Numbered from the stretch's first letter, positions 1-10,858 are shown. The stretch: DNA of 64,000 bases from Streptomyces sp. JJ38 (GCF_019303475.1 NZ_JABLSI010000002.1:1-64000), one strand, 5' to 3'. Made by a program: numbers and translations. Notes: generated by a model not told the origin, from the sequence alone.

Positions 1-165
1 CCTTCGGATTCCCTTCCGGGCTTCCTCCGGGCGCTTCCCTTCGGTGTCTCCGACACTATCAGAATCATTTTGGCCGACCTAATCGGCGTGGATTCCAACA
101 GGAATTCGGAAGAAGAAGATTTTCCTCGCTGCTCTGGAGCCTACTGACTTCCAGGCAACTTCTCA
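1..165 (-). other. rRNA operon leader (transcribed spacer upstream of 16S rRNA)
   Basis: Read on the minus strand, this stretch contains GATAGTGTCGGAGACACCG, then GAAGGGAAGCGCCCGGAGG, then GAAGCCCGGAAGGG. These resemble the purine-rich leader that precedes 16S rRNA in Streptomyces rrn operons, as I remember it. A good minus-strand promoter lies just upstream at 166-194. The 16S gene itself would start beyond the left edge. No protein-coding gene is apparent. The call rests on remembered resemblance, not on alignment. Confidence 0.7.
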
Positions 166-194
166 AATCTACCTCTGTGCCCGACCCCCGTCAA
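166..194 (-). promoter_or_regulatory. rRNA operon promoter
   Basis: On the minus strand there is TTGACG (189-194), a 17-bp spacer and TAGATT (166-171). This is close to the ideal vegetative sigma (HrdB) promoter and points into the rrn leader at 1-165. A second, weaker promoter may lie inside the leader, because Streptomyces rrn operons usually have several. The region between this promoter and the stop codon at 247 holds nothing else I recognise. Confidence 0.75.
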
Positions 195-246
195 GGGGTC
201 CGGCAGGTGAAGATGACCTTAGCAGGCCACGGACCCCCGATGCACA

Positions 247-1251
247 TCAGGCGGCGGTCGGCACCGCTGCGGGACGGTCGGTCGCCTCGACGTCGCCGGT
301 TTCCCCGGCGCGAACCGCTCGACGGCCGAGCCCGACGACGTAGGCGAGGAAGACCAGCTCCGCGGCGACGCCCACCGTGACACGGGCCCAGGTCGGCAGG
401 CCGGAGGGCGTGACGAAGCCTTCGATGGCTCCCGAGACGAGCAGGACGAGGGCCAGCCCGATCGCCATGCCGAGAGCGCTGCGGCCCTCCTGGGCCAGAG
501 CGTCGCGGCGGGTGCGTGGGCCGGGGTCGACCACCGTCCACCCGAGCCGGAGCCCCGTGCCCGCGGCGACGAAGACCGCTGTGAGTTCGAGGAGGCCGTG
601 GGGCAGGACGAGGCCGAGGAAGACGTCCAGGCGCCCGGCGGCCGCCATGAGGCCGATGCCCACGCCCAGGTTGGCCATGTTGAGGAGCAGCACCCACAGC
701 ACCGGGATGCCGAGGAAGGCGCCGAAGATGAGGCAGACGGCGGCGGCCTGGGCGTTGTTGGTCCAGACCCTGGCGGCGAACGAGGCGGCGGGATCGCTGG
801 AGTAGTAGGTCTCGTACCGGCCTCCGGGACGGGTCATCTCCCGCAGCTCCTCGGGGGCGCCGATGGCCGCCTGGACTTCGGGCGTCACGCCGATCCACCA
901 GCCGATCACGGCGGCGAGGCAGAGCGAGAGGACGGCCGTCGGGGCCCACCAGTGCAGCGTGCGGTAGACGGCGGCCGGGAAGCCCGCGGCCAGGAAGTGG
1001 CCGACGTCGCGCCAGGACGAGCGGCGCGGGCTGGTGACAGCGCTGCGGGCCCGGGCGACGAGCCCGGTGAGCCTGGCCGTCAGCACGGGGTCGGGTGCGC
1101 TGGACCGGATCTGCGACAGATGCGTGGCGGTGCGCTGGTAGAGGCTGACGAGTTCGTCCGCCTCGGCCCCGGAGCGGGGACGGCGGCGCAGCAGCTCCTC
1201 CAACCGGTCCCACTCGGGGCGGTGCGCGGAGACGAAGACGTCGAGATCCAT
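247..1251 (-). CDS. SpoIIM-like (DUF95) integral membrane protein
   Basis: A 334-aa membrane protein of the stage II sporulation protein M family. The soluble N-terminus begins MDLDVFVSAHRPEW and carries the charged helix EELLRRRPRSGAEADELVSL typical of the actinobacterial version. Several hydrophobic segments follow, near residues 100-125, 175-225, 250-275 and 280-310. I chose the ATG at 1251 because the longer frame upstream lacks family similarity and would run into the divergent gene's promoter region. In Streptomyces this gene sits beside an RDD-family gene, as it does here in divergent orientation. The molecular function is not established, and its role in sporulation is assumed only from the family name. 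Confidence 0.85.
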   Translation of the reverse strand: MDLDVFVSAHRPEWDRLEELLRRRPRSGAEADELVSLYQRTATHLSQIRSSAPDPVLTARLTGLVARARSAVTSPRRSSWRDVGHFLAAGFPAAVYRTLHWWAPTAVLSLCLAAVIGWWIGVTPEVQAAIGAPEELREMTRPGGRYETYYSSDPAASFAARVWTNNAQAAAVCLIFGAFLGIPVLWVLLLNMANLGVGIGLMAAAGRLDVFLGLVLPHGLLELTAVFVAAGTGLRLGWTVVDPGPRTRRDALAQEGRSALGMAIGLALVLLVSGAIEGFVTPSGLPTWARVTVGVAAELVFLAYVVGLGRRAVRAGETGDVEATDRPAAVPTAA

Positions 1252-1360
1252 GGTGCGAGCTTCGCAGACCGCCGTGGCGGTACGCAGCGCCCGGTCGGCA
1301 GACTGTGCGTAGGCGGAGACGCGACCGGGGAGCCGGTCGGCGGAGCAGAGGGGACGCGCT

Positions 1361-2305
1361 GTGAGCGAGCTGGTGACGGGCGACGCGGTGGTGCTCGGGC
1401 TACGGCCCGCGAGGGTGCCGAGCCGGGCGCTGGCCGTCGCCATCGACCTGCTGGTCCTGTGGACCGTCTACCTGCTGTTGTCCGTCTTCCTGACGACGGC
1501 GGTGCTCGGGCTGGACGGTGCCGCGGTGGCGGCCGTGTCGGGCGCGCTCGTGATCGTGGTGCTCATGGGTGGCCCGGTGGCCGTGGAGACGCTGACCCGT
1601 GGTCGTTCGCTGGGCAAGCTCGTGTGCGGGCTGCGGGTCGTGCGGGTGGACGGCGGCCCCATACGCTTCCGGCACGCGCTGGTGCGCGGGCTGCTGGGTT
1701 TCTTCGAGATCCAGCTGACCCTGGGCACGGTGGCCTGCATCGCCTCTCTGGTCTCGGCCCGGGGACGTCGGCTGGGGGACGTCTTCGCCGGGACACTCGT
1801 CGTCTCGGAGCGGGTGCCCGCACCGAAGTCGGGCCCGGTGCCGGCTCCCCCGCCGTGGCTGGCCGGGTACTTCGGCGGGCTGGACCTCTCCCGCGTGCCG
1901 GACTCGCTGTGGCTGGCGGTGCGGCAGTACCTGACGCGGGCGGGGCAGCTCGATCCGCGGGTCGGTGCCTCGCTGGCGGAGCGGCTGGCCGGTGATGTCG
2001 TGGCCGCGACCGGTACGCCGCCGCCCGAGGGGGTCTCCCCCGTCGGCTACCTCTCGGGCGTGCTGAGCGAGCGGCAGCGGCGGGAGGCCAGAAGGCTCTG
2101 GGGAGACGGGACCGGGCCCGCCGCGGGATCGGCCGTGCGGGCGGCCTCCGCTGCGGCAGCGGCGCCCGGGGACACCGTCGCACGGCAGCCGGCGACCGCG
2201 GCGGGGTGGCACGGCTCGGGGCGTCAGGCGCCGGAGGACACCGGCCCGAAACCCACGAGCCCCGAGCGGTCCGCGGGGGGCGGCGGGTTCGTGCCGCCCG
2301 CCTGA
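1361..2305 (+). CDS. RDD family membrane protein
   Basis: A 314-aa protein with an N-terminal RDD domain. It has the diagnostic Arg-Ala pair in SRALAVAIDLLVLWTVYLL, a second hydrophobic segment near residues 55-75, the basic GRSLGKLVCGLRVVR loop, and a third segment near 115-135 ending in RGRRLGDVFAGTLVV. From about residue 155 the protein is hydrophilic, with WLAGYFGGLDLSRVPDSLW, and it ends in a low-complexity Ala/Gly/Pro tail. The GTG at 1361 has AGAGGGG about six bases upstream. It diverges from the SpoIIM-like gene across 109 bp, so the two probably share a regulatory region. RDD proteins are often proposed to be transporters, but the substrate is unknown. Confidence 0.87.
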   Translation: MSELVTGDAVVLGLRPARVPSRALAVAIDLLVLWTVYLLLSVFLTTAVLGLDGAAVAAVSGALVIVVLMGGPVAVETLTRGRSLGKLVCGLRVVRVDGGPIRFRHALVRGLLGFFEIQLTLGTVACIASLVSARGRRLGDVFAGTLVVSERVPAPKSGPVPAPPPWLAGYFGGLDLSRVPDSLWLAVRQYLTRAGQLDPRVGASLAERLAGDVVAATGTPPPEGVSPVGYLSGVLSERQRREARRLWGDGTGPAAGSAVRAASAAAAAPGDTVARQPATAAGWHGSGRQAPEDTGPKPTSPERSAGGGGFVPPA

Positions 2306-2338
2306 CGCACCGGGTGTCGCCCCGCGCGGGAGCCGCCG

Positions 2339-2980
2339 TCAGCCGAAGGACTCAAAGGAGCCCGGGGCCTCGAAGGTGGAGGGCGGGGACTCCAGATCCT
2401 CCAGCTCGATCCCCGGTGCCGACAGGACGACGTCGCCCGCGATGTGCACGGTGTGCTGCTCGCCCGTCTCCAGGTCGCCGACCCGGTACTCGTCGACGAC
2501 GAGTGGGGCGCTGTCGGTGGGGTGTGTTTGGCTGCCGACGAGGGCCCAGGTCTGGTCGAGGGTGCGCGGGGCGAGGACGGGAGGGCTGAAGGCGACGAGG
2601 CGCACCCGGGTCCCGGGCGCTCCGGTGGCCGGGCGCAGCAGCCGGGCCGTGGCGACGAGGAAGGCGGGCGAGGCGCCGGTGAAGCCGTGGGCGCGGACGT
2701 TGCCCTCCTCCGCGTGCTCGCCCCGGGGGTCGGCGCGGACCCAGGTGACGCCGTCGAGGGCCGCGCCGCGGACGTGCCAGTCGCCCGCGCGGAGTTCCAG
2801 CCGGAGGGGGCGGCCGAGTTCGTCCAGGGTGAGGTCGAGGGAGCCGGCCTCCGCTCCCGAGGGCGTGGTGGTCCGTGAGACGTAGCGCCAGCCGGAGGGG
2901 CCGGTGGCGCACTGGAAGTGCTCCTCGCCGAGGGGGGTGTGGTCGTGCGGGTCGTGCAGGGAGTAGCGGCCGCGGGGCAT
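2339..2980 (-). CDS. conserved hypothetical protein downstream of ahcY
   Basis: A 213-aa soluble protein beginning MPRGRYSLHDPHDHTPLGEE. It has no signal peptide or membrane segment. It reads as a beta-rich domain with many Trp/Arg/Asp positions, for example GWRYVSRTTTPSG and GITWV-like strands, and it ends with an acidic tail. The ATG at 2980 has AAGGA about eight bases upstream. It lies about 110 bp after ahcY on the same strand and could be cotranscribed with it. I do not recognise a named domain. The pairing with ahcY recurs in streptomycetes from memory, but it does not reveal the function. Confidence 0.75.
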   Translation of the reverse strand: MPRGRYSLHDPHDHTPLGEEHFQCATGPSGWRYVSRTTTPSGAEAGSLDLTLDELGRPLRLELRAGDWHVRGAALDGVTWVRADPRGEHAEEGNVRAHGFTGASPAFLVATARLLRPATGAPGTRVRLVAFSPPVLAPRTLDQTWALVGSQTHPTDSAPLVVDEYRVGDLETGEQHTVHIAGDVVLSAPGIELEDLESPPSTFEAPGSFESFG

Positions 2981-3090
2981 GGTGGGTCCTTGATACGGCG
3001 AGCCCCCGTCGCCCGGCGGGGCGACGGGGGCCGACGTCCGGCGGAGCCGGCCGCCGTGGGTGATCGGTGCCGGTCGGTCGGTGAGTACCG

Positions 3091-4863
<1,773 letters not shown>

Positions 4864-5808
4864 TCAGGCTCCGACGGTGGCGTCCGCCTCCGGCGTCGGC
4901 GAACGCAGCAGGTCGGGTTCGAGGTAGATCACGCGGGCCGCCGGGACGGCGGCGCGGACGCGCTCCTCGGCGGCGTCGATGGCCTCGGCGATCCGCGCGG
5001 CGGTGTCGTCGTGCCGGACGGCGATCTTCGCGGCGACGAGGAGCTCCTCGGGGCCGAGGTGCTGGGTGCGCATGTGGATGATGGACGTGACGCCCTCGCC
5101 GTCCACCAGCGCGGAGCGGATCTTCCTCAGGTCCTCGGGGCCGACGGCCTCACCGAGCAGCAGGGACTTGGTCTCGACGGCGAGCACGATGGCGATGGCC
5201 ACCAGCAGCACGCCGATGCAGATCGTGCCGACGCCGTCCCACACGCCGTCGCCCGTGAGCAGGGCGAGTCCGACGCCGCCGAGCGCCAGCACGAGCCCGA
5301 CGAGGGCGCCGAGGTCCTCCAGCAGGATGACGGGCAGCTCCGGCGCCTTGGCGTGCCGGACGAACTCGCTCCAGGAGCGGTCGCCGCGGACGGCGTTCGC
5401 CTCCTGGATGGCGGTGCGGAACGAGAAGGTCTCGGCGATGATGCCGAAGACGAGGACGCCGACGGGCCAGTACCAGTGCTCGATCGGGTGCGGGTCGGAG
5501 ATCTTGTGGTAGCCCTCGTAGAGGGCGAAGACGCCGCCCAGGCTGAACAGCACGATCGCGACGAGGAAGCTGTAGATGTAGCGCTCCCGGCCGTAGCCGA
5601 AGGGGTGTTCCTCCGTCGCCGCCCGCTTGGCCTTCTTGCCGCCGAGGAGCAGCAGGCCCTGGTTGCCGGAGTCGGCGAGGGAGTGCACGCCCTCGGCCAG
5701 CATCGAGGACGATCCGCTGAACGCCCAGGCGACGAACTTGGCGACGGCGATGGCCAGGTTGGCGCAGAGGGCGGCCAGGATGGCCTTCGTGCCGCTGTGG
5801 GCGCTCAT
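4864..5808 (-). CDS. cation diffusion facilitator (CDF) family transporter
   Basis: A 314-aa inner-membrane metal/proton antiporter of the CDF family. The N-terminal segment carries the transmembrane-2 metal-site signature HSLADSGNQ near residue 42. It is followed by the basic cytoplasmic loop GGKKAKRAATEEHPFGYGRERYIYSF and further helices around residues 80-105, 115-135, 160-185 and 195-215. The C-terminal hydrophilic domain has the ferredoxin-like pattern ending VIYLEPDLLRS. Substrates of the family are Zn, Fe, Mn or Co; the metal cannot be fixed from sequence. It lies between ahcY and manA on the same strand, with only about 50 bp to manA. Confidence 0.93.
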   Translation of the reverse strand: MSAHSGTKAILAALCANLAIAVAKFVAWAFSGSSSMLAEGVHSLADSGNQGLLLLGGKKAKRAATEEHPFGYGRERYIYSFLVAIVLFSLGGVFALYEGYHKISDPHPIEHWYWPVGVLVFGIIAETFSFRTAIQEANAVRGDRSWSEFVRHAKAPELPVILLEDLGALVGLVLALGGVGLALLTGDGVWDGVGTICIGVLLVAIAIVLAVETKSLLLGEAVGPEDLRKIRSALVDGEGVTSIIHMRTQHLGPEELLVAAKIAVRHDDTAARIAEAIDAAEERVRAAVPAARVIYLEPDLLRSPTPEADATVGA

Positions 5809-5858
5809 GCGGACGTCCTTCCGGGGTACGGGTCTGCCGCTGCCGTCGGCCGGTTCGC

Positions 5859-7067
5859 TCAGCGCGGTGTGACGGCCGCCGCAGCGCGGAAGAGCGTACC
5901 CTCACCCTCCGCCCGTACCGTGACGTCCGCCCGGATGTAGGCCGACTGGCCGGAAGCGAGCCGGAGTTCGGCCCCGTCGGCGTCCCGCAGCGTGACCTCG
6001 CCCTGGGTGCAGAGCAGGATCTGGGCGACGTGCGCGGGCAGGGTGCGGGGGGCCGCGGCGGCCGGGATGACGTGCCGGGAGAGCTGGAACTCGTCGACGG
6101 GCGTCGTGTAGACCTCGACCTCGTCCTCCCCGGCCTCGGGGCGCAGCACGGCCGGGTCGCCGGGCTCGAAGCGCACGACGCGCAGGAGCTCGGGGACGTC
6201 GACGTGCTTGGGGGTGAAGCCGCAGCGCAGCACGTTGTCGGAGTTGGCCATGAGCTCGACGCCGAGGCCGCTGAGGTAGACGTGCGGTACGCCCGCCCCG
6301 AGGTAGAGCGCCTCGCCGGGCTGGAGCACGACGTGGTGGAGCAGCAGGACGGCGAGGAGGCCCGGGTCGCCGGGATGGTGGTGCGCGGCGCGGGCGGCGG
6401 CGGCGTAGGCGGCGGCGTGGGGCCCGTCCCCGGCGCCGAGGCGTTCGGCGGCGACGGCGGCCTCGGAGACGGTCTCGGCGATCTCGTGCCGGTCGGCGGT
6501 GAGGACGGCGGTCAGCACCTCGCGCAGGGCATCGCCCTCGGGGTGGGCGTGCAGGAGGTCCGCGTAGGGCTTGAGGCCGTCGACCTCCAGCCCGGCGAAG
6601 ATCTCGGCGGCCTCGTCCGCGTGCCGGAAGCCGCAGAATCCCTCGAAGGGGGTGAGGGCGCAGAGGAGTTCGGGCTTGTGGTTGTCGTCCTTGTAGTTGC
6701 GGTGCCGGGCGCCGAGGGGGATGCCCGCGGCCTCCTCGGCCGCGAACCCGTCGCGCGCCTGCTGTCGGTCGGGGTGCACCTGCACGGAGAGCGGGACGGC
6801 GGCGGCGAGGACCTTGAACAGGAACGGCAGTGTGGGCCCGAAGGCCTCGACGCTGGGCGCGCCCAGCTCTCCGGCGGGGTCGGCCGCGATGACGTCGGTG
6901 AGCGGCCGCGGGCCGTCTCCGCGGTCGATGCGGGAGGGGGCGCCGGGATGGGCGCCCATCCACAGCTCCGCCTGGGGGCTGCCGGTGGGTTCCTCGCCGA
7001 GGAGCTCGGGGATGGCCGTGGTGGAGCCCCAGGCGTAGGGACGCACGGTGTTGACGAGCCGGTCCAT
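5859..7067 (-). CDS. manA: mannose-6-phosphate isomerase, class I
   Basis: A 402-aa zinc-dependent cupin enzyme that interconverts fructose-6-phosphate and mannose-6-phosphate, the entry to GDP-mannose. It begins MDRLVNTVRPYAWGSTTAIPEL. It shows the zinc-site region VQVHPDRQQA, then NHKPELLCAL, and later the conserved YLGAGVPHVYLSGLGVELMANSDNVLR. The ATG at 7067 has GGAGGAAGC upstream. It is followed downstream by the CDF gene and preceded by a SIS-like gene and manB, so this stretch looks like a GDP-mannose supply cluster. Confidence 0.96.
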   Translation of the reverse strand: MDRLVNTVRPYAWGSTTAIPELLGEEPTGSPQAELWMGAHPGAPSRIDRGDGPRPLTDVIAADPAGELGAPSVEAFGPTLPFLFKVLAAAVPLSVQVHPDRQQARDGFAAEEAAGIPLGARHRNYKDDNHKPELLCALTPFEGFCGFRHADEAAEIFAGLEVDGLKPYADLLHAHPEGDALREVLTAVLTADRHEIAETVSEAAVAAERLGAGDGPHAAAYAAAARAAHHHPGDPGLLAVLLLHHVVLQPGEALYLGAGVPHVYLSGLGVELMANSDNVLRCGFTPKHVDVPELLRVVRFEPGDPAVLRPEAGEDEVEVYTTPVDEFQLSRHVIPAAAAPRTLPAHVAQILLCTQGEVTLRDADGAELRLASGQSAYIRADVTVRAEGEGTLFRAAAAVTPR

Positions 7068-7132
7068 CGGGCTTCCTCCACGAGGTGTCGAACGGACTCC
7101 CGCCTGGCTGTCGGCTGGAGCGGCTGACAGGT

Positions 7133-8269
7133 CTACGCCTCAGGGGTGAGCGTCAGGTAAACCGTAGCGAAATCCGTTGTGGCGATGAGCTCGGCGGCGC
7201 TTTCCAACACGCTGCTGCCGGGGGTGGGTTCCAGTTCGCTGAGACCGGTGTCGTGGGTGAAGGCCAGCTCCCGGGCCGGCTCGGCCGCGCTCTCCGTGCC
7301 GCCCGTCAGGTCGCGCAGCAGGACGACGCGGGCCTGGAGTCTGGCCGGCTCCTCGACGCGGTCCCGGAAGAAGTCGTCCTCGTCGGCGCCGGCGGCGAAC
7401 ACGCCGTTGAGGAGCGCCCGGTGGACGGTGAGGGCCTCCGGCAGCTCGGCGGCCAGAGCCGGGCGGCCGGACAGTGCGGCCAGGACGGTGGTGAAGTGCC
7501 GGGCGGCCGCGCCCGCGACGGGCCCCTCGCTCCACAGCACGGGCAGTGACTCGGCGAGCTCGGCGGCGAGTGTCTTGGCCGGGTTCGCGTAGGTCTCGTG
7601 TGCCGGGCCGCAGCGCTGGGCGACGGCGTCGAGCCGGTCGGCCAGGCCCTGCAGGGCGTGCGGCGGGGCGTGGCCGAGGCCGAGCCGGTCGGTGAGGACC
7701 AGCAGCGGCGTGAGCAGCGCCCACAGGGAGCCGGGGACGATGGGCGCCGCCTCGCCCCGCGGCGCGGCGGCGGGCGGGGGCAGGCTGACCGGAACGGTGA
7801 GCCCGTGCAGGTCGTGGACGGTCCCCGCGACGGGGGTGCCCTCCCGGGTCACGGCGACGACGGTGCAGCCCCGCCGGTAGGCCTGCTCGGCGAGGGCGCT
7901 GAGCCCGGGCTCGGCGCCGTCCGGGGTGACGATGATCAGCAGGTCCAGCGGGCCGGCCCAGCCGGGCAGGGCCCATCGCAGCGCCTGCGGTGCCGCCGCC
8001 GCGCCGAAGGGGCGCAGGAGGGACACGGGCAGGACGCCGTGGCTGAAGGCGGCGAGCAGGTCCGTGAGGCAGCCTGCCGCGGGAGCCGGGCCCGCGACGA
8101 GGAGGCCGCGCGGGCGGCCGTCGGGGCGGAGTTCGGTCAGGCCCGCGTCGGTCGCGTCGCGGATGGCGGTGCGCACCCGGGCCCCGGCTTCGGCGGTGGC
8201 GCGGAGAAGGGCGGCCCGGTCGGCGTCGGCGAGGGCTCGCGGGTCGTCCAGAAGCGGCTCGTCCAGCAT
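7133..8269 (-). CDS. SIS-domain (phosphosugar isomerase-like) protein
   Basis: A 378-aa protein beginning MLDEPLLDDPRALADADRAALLRA. It has a sugar-isomerase fold pattern: RGLLVAGPAPAAGCLTDLLAAF near residue 55, then GPLDLLIIVTPDGAEPGLSALAEQAYRRGCTVVAVTREG, where the usual nucleotide-like loop is degenerate. The C-terminal half resembles the bacterial phosphoglucose/phosphomannose isomerase C-terminal region, with ETYANPAKTLAAELAESLPVLW. Its place between manA and manB suggests a phosphosugar role, but neither activity nor substrate is certain. The ATG at 8269 was chosen because the longer frame reads as a shadow of the Trm112-like gene. Confidence 0.8.
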   Translation of the reverse strand: MLDEPLLDDPRALADADRAALLRATAEAGARVRTAIRDATDAGLTELRPDGRPRGLLVAGPAPAAGCLTDLLAAFSHGVLPVSLLRPFGAAAAPQALRWALPGWAGPLDLLIIVTPDGAEPGLSALAEQAYRRGCTVVAVTREGTPVAGTVHDLHGLTVPVSLPPPAAAPRGEAAPIVPGSLWALLTPLLVLTDRLGLGHAPPHALQGLADRLDAVAQRCGPAHETYANPAKTLAAELAESLPVLWSEGPVAGAAARHFTTVLAALSGRPALAAELPEALTVHRALLNGVFAAGADEDDFFRDRVEEPARLQARVVLLRDLTGGTESAAEPARELAFTHDTGLSELEPTPGSSVLESAAELIATTDFATVYLTLTPEA

Positions 8270-8283
8270 GGCGTGCCCCCGTC

Positions 8284-8496
8284 TCAGGCCGGTCGGCGGG
8301 CCTCGTCGACCAGGAGCACCGGGATGCCGTCGCGGACGGGGTAGGCGAGCCCGCAGGCGGCGTCGGTGCACACCAGCTCGGCGTCGGCGGCCGGCGCGGA
8401 GCCGGCGGCCTCCCCGGTGGGCGCGGGCTCCTCCCGGAGGGGTGCGTGGCACGCCGGGCAGGCGAGGATCTCCAGGAGGCCGGCTTCGAGCGGCAT
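8284..8496 (-). CDS. Trm112/UPF0434-like small zinc-ribbon protein
   Basis: A 70-aa protein, [20 protein letters not shown], with a CPAC pair early and a second Cys pair in [20 protein letters not shown]. This is the four-cysteine zinc-ribbon arrangement of the Trm112/YcaR family. The ATG at 8496 has GGAGG about six bases upstream and is preferred over one eight codons earlier. Trm112 proteins stabilise methyltransferases in eukaryotes and archaea; the bacterial role is less clear. It sits 14 bp before the SIS-like gene and about 120 bp after manB, on the same strand. Confidence 0.85.
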   Translation of the reverse strand: MPLEAGLLEILACPACHAPLREEPAPTGEAAGSAPAADAELVCTDAACGLAYPVRDGIPVLLVDEARRPA

Positions 8497-8614
8497 GACG
8501 TCCCTCCAGACGTTGGGCAACTGGCCTCAGCCTACCGCCGCTGGTCAGGGGTGCGCCTGTGCGGCGGAGGCGTCGCTTCCGGTCCGGGCCGGTCCGGAAG
8601 CGGGCTGTCGCGGG

Positions 8615-9973
8615 TCAGGCCCTGACGATGGCGAGGACCTCGTCGCGGATCGCGGCGCAGGTCGTGGCGGACCGGGCCTCCACGTTGAGCCGGAGGAGCG
8701 GCTCGGTGTTGGAGGCGCGCAGGTTGAACCACCAGTCCGGCGCGGTGACGGTGAGCCCGTCCAGGTGGTCGAGGGTCACGTCGTCGCGCTGGGCGTAGGC
8801 GGCCTCGACGGCGGCGGCGCGGCCCGCCTGGTCGGCGACGCGGCTGTTGATCTCGCCGGAGGCGGCGTAGCGGTCGTAGGCGGTGAAGAGCCGCGAGAGC
8901 GGCCCGTCCTGCTCGCCGAGGGCCGCCAGGACGTGCAGCGCGGCCAGCATGCCGGTGTCGGCGTTCCAGAAGTCGCGGAAGTAGTAGTGCGCGGAGTGCT
9001 CGCCGCCGAAGATGGCGCCGGTCTTGGCCATCTCCTCCTTGATGAAGGAGTGGCCGACGCGGGTGCGGACGGGTGTGCCCCCGGCCTCCTTGACGACCTC
9101 GGGCACGGACCACGAGGTGATGCAGTTGTGGATGATCGTGCCGCCCCCGTGCTTGGCCAGCTCGCGCGAGGCCACCAGGGCGGTGACGGCCGACGGGGAG
9201 ACGGGCTCGCCGCGCTCGTCCACGACGAAGCAGCGGTCGGCGTCGCCGTCGAAGGCGAGCCCCAGGTCGGCGCCGGTCTCCCGGACGCGGCGCTGGAGGT
9301 CGACGATGTTGGCCGGGTCCAGCGGGTTGGCCTCGTGGTTGGGGAACGTGCCGTCGAGCTCGAAGTAGAGGCGGTCCAGCTCGACGGGCAGCCCGGCCAG
9401 CACGCTCGGGACGGTGTGGCCGCCCATGCCGTTGCCCGCGTCGACGACGACCCTCAGCGGCCGGATGGCCCTCAGGTCGACGAGGGTGCGCAGGTGGGCG
9501 GCGTAGTCGGCGAGGACGTCCCGCTCGGTGACGGTGCCGGGGGCGGCGGCCGGCTCGGGCGGCCCGGTGCGCAGCCACTCCTCGACCAGCGCGCGGATCT
9601 CCCCGAGCCCGGTGTCCTGGCCGACGGGGGCGGCTCCGGCCCGGCACAGCTTGATGCCGTTGTACTGGGCCGGGTTGTGGCTGGCGGTGAACATGGCGCC
9701 GGGGCGGTCGAGGTGCCCGCTGGCGAAGTAGAGCTGGTCGGTCGAGCACAGCCCGATGAGGGTGACGTCGGCTCCGCGGGCGGCGGCGCCGCGGGCGAAG
9801 CTCGCGGCCAGGCCCGGGGACGAGGGCCGCATGTCGTGGCCGACGACGATGGGGGCGGCGCCCGTGATCTCGGCGAAGGCGGCGCCGAACAGGCTGACGA
9901 GCTCCTCGTCGAGCTGGTCGGGAACGACACCGCGCACGTCGTACGCCTTGATGATCTGCGACATGTCAGGCAC
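8615..9973 (-). CDS. manB: phosphomannomutase/phosphoglucomutase
   Basis: A 452-aa alpha-D-phosphohexomutase converting mannose-6-phosphate to mannose-1-phosphate. It shows the N-terminal KAYDVRGVVPDQL motif, the phosphoserine loop TASHNPAQYNGIKL, the metal-binding GLAFDGDADRCFVVDE loop, the substrate loop GGEHSAHYYF and the C-terminal phosphate-binding RASNTEPLLRLNVEA. I prefer the GTG at 9973 because AAGGGG lies at good spacing before it; the ATG three codons later (9964) is nearly equivalent. Orientation and neighbours (SIS-like, manA) fit a GDP-mannose pathway operon. Confidence 0.96.
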   Translation of the reverse strand: MPDMSQIIKAYDVRGVVPDQLDEELVSLFGAAFAEITGAAPIVVGHDMRPSSPGLAASFARGAAARGADVTLIGLCSTDQLYFASGHLDRPGAMFTASHNPAQYNGIKLCRAGAAPVGQDTGLGEIRALVEEWLRTGPPEPAAAPGTVTERDVLADYAAHLRTLVDLRAIRPLRVVVDAGNGMGGHTVPSVLAGLPVELDRLYFELDGTFPNHEANPLDPANIVDLQRRVRETGADLGLAFDGDADRCFVVDERGEPVSPSAVTALVASRELAKHGGGTIIHNCITSWSVPEVVKEAGGTPVRTRVGHSFIKEEMAKTGAIFGGEHSAHYYFRDFWNADTGMLAALHVLAALGEQDGPLSRLFTAYDRYAASGEINSRVADQAGRAAAVEAAYAQRDDVTLDHLDGLTVTAPDWWFNLRASNTEPLLRLNVEARSATTCAAIRDEVLAIVRA

Positions 9974-10099
9974 AGCCCGCCCCTTCGTCCGTCGTTTCAG
10001 GCGGGCCAATCTACCGCTCCGCGGGGCGGGGCCCGGGCAGCCGGGGTCGGGTTCCGGCCGGTCGGGCCGGCCCGGTGCGCGGGCGGGCCGGGGCGCCGG

Positions 10100-10483
10100 T
10101 CAGGGGTCGGGCGAGCGCAGGACGCGCAGGTGCCCCCGGCGGGCGACCTCCATCGGGTCGGCCTCCTGGCCGGAGACGGCGGGGCGCGGCCGATCCCGTT
10201 CGGTGCGCGGGGCGCGGGCCGCCTCACGGACGGCGTCGGCCAGGGCCTCCAGGTCGTCCCCGGAGTGCCGGGCGGGGCCGGTGGGAACGGCGAGCCGGAC
10301 GACCTCCCAGCCGCGCGGTGCGGTGAGCCGGTCCGAGTGGTCGGAGCACAGGTCGTAGCAGTGCGGCTCGGCATAGGTCGCGAGCGGGCCGAGGACGGCC
10401 GTGGAGTCCGCGTAGACGTACGTCAGCGTCGCGACGGCGGGACGACCGCACGCGGTGCGCGAACAGCGACGTACAGGGCTCAC
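10100..10483 (-). CDS. DUF3499 family protein
   Basis: A 127-aa actinobacterial protein starting with GTG at 10483 (VSPVRRCSRTACGRPAVATL). Four cysteines, two in RRCSRTACGR and two in PHCYDLCSDHSDRL, give a CX4C...CX2C zinc-ribbon pattern with nearby histidines. The tail is variable and basic and ends in LRVLRSPDP. The family is restricted to actinobacteria and has no assigned function; metal binding is inferred from the cysteines. It lies about 125 bp upstream of manB on the same strand. Confidence 0.88.
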   Translation of the reverse strand: MSPVRRCSRTACGRPAVATLTYVYADSTAVLGPLATYAEPHCYDLCSDHSDRLTAPRGWEVVRLAVPTGPARHSGDDLEALADAVREAARAPRTERDRPRPAVSGQEADPMEVARRGHLRVLRSPDP

Positions 10484-10858
10484 GATGTTGGACGGTACCG
10501 CACTCCTGAGCGGGCTGCGACGACTCACCCCGGGGTCACCCGGCCGTGTCGTCCCGCTTCGCCGGGAAAGGGTGGCCGGGAGGGACGGACACTGAGCTGG
10601 GCAAAGGCCCGGACCCTCTGAAGAATCGTCACTGCAAGAGGCGCGGCGGCGGTCACCCGCAGCCCGGACGGCGCCACCCGCGAGCGGCAAACGGTCGGCC
10701 AACTGTCGGAAAACCGCCAGGAACCTCGCCCGACCGGTCATCAGCCGACAGCCGGCGGCCCCCGCGCCTCCTCCGTCCACCGCTTCCCGGTCCACCGCGC
10801 CGTTCCGGCCCCCGGGGGAACCGGCGCCCCGCACCCTCCGTCACACCCGCCACGGCAC
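10484..10858. other. intergenic region between DUF3499 and zincin-like gene
   Basis: A divergent gap of about 420 bp in all. I see no convincing coding sequence and no RNA gene in it. Its right end holds a perfect palindrome (10859-10886) and a promoter (10896-10901), entered separately. Confidence 0.5.
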
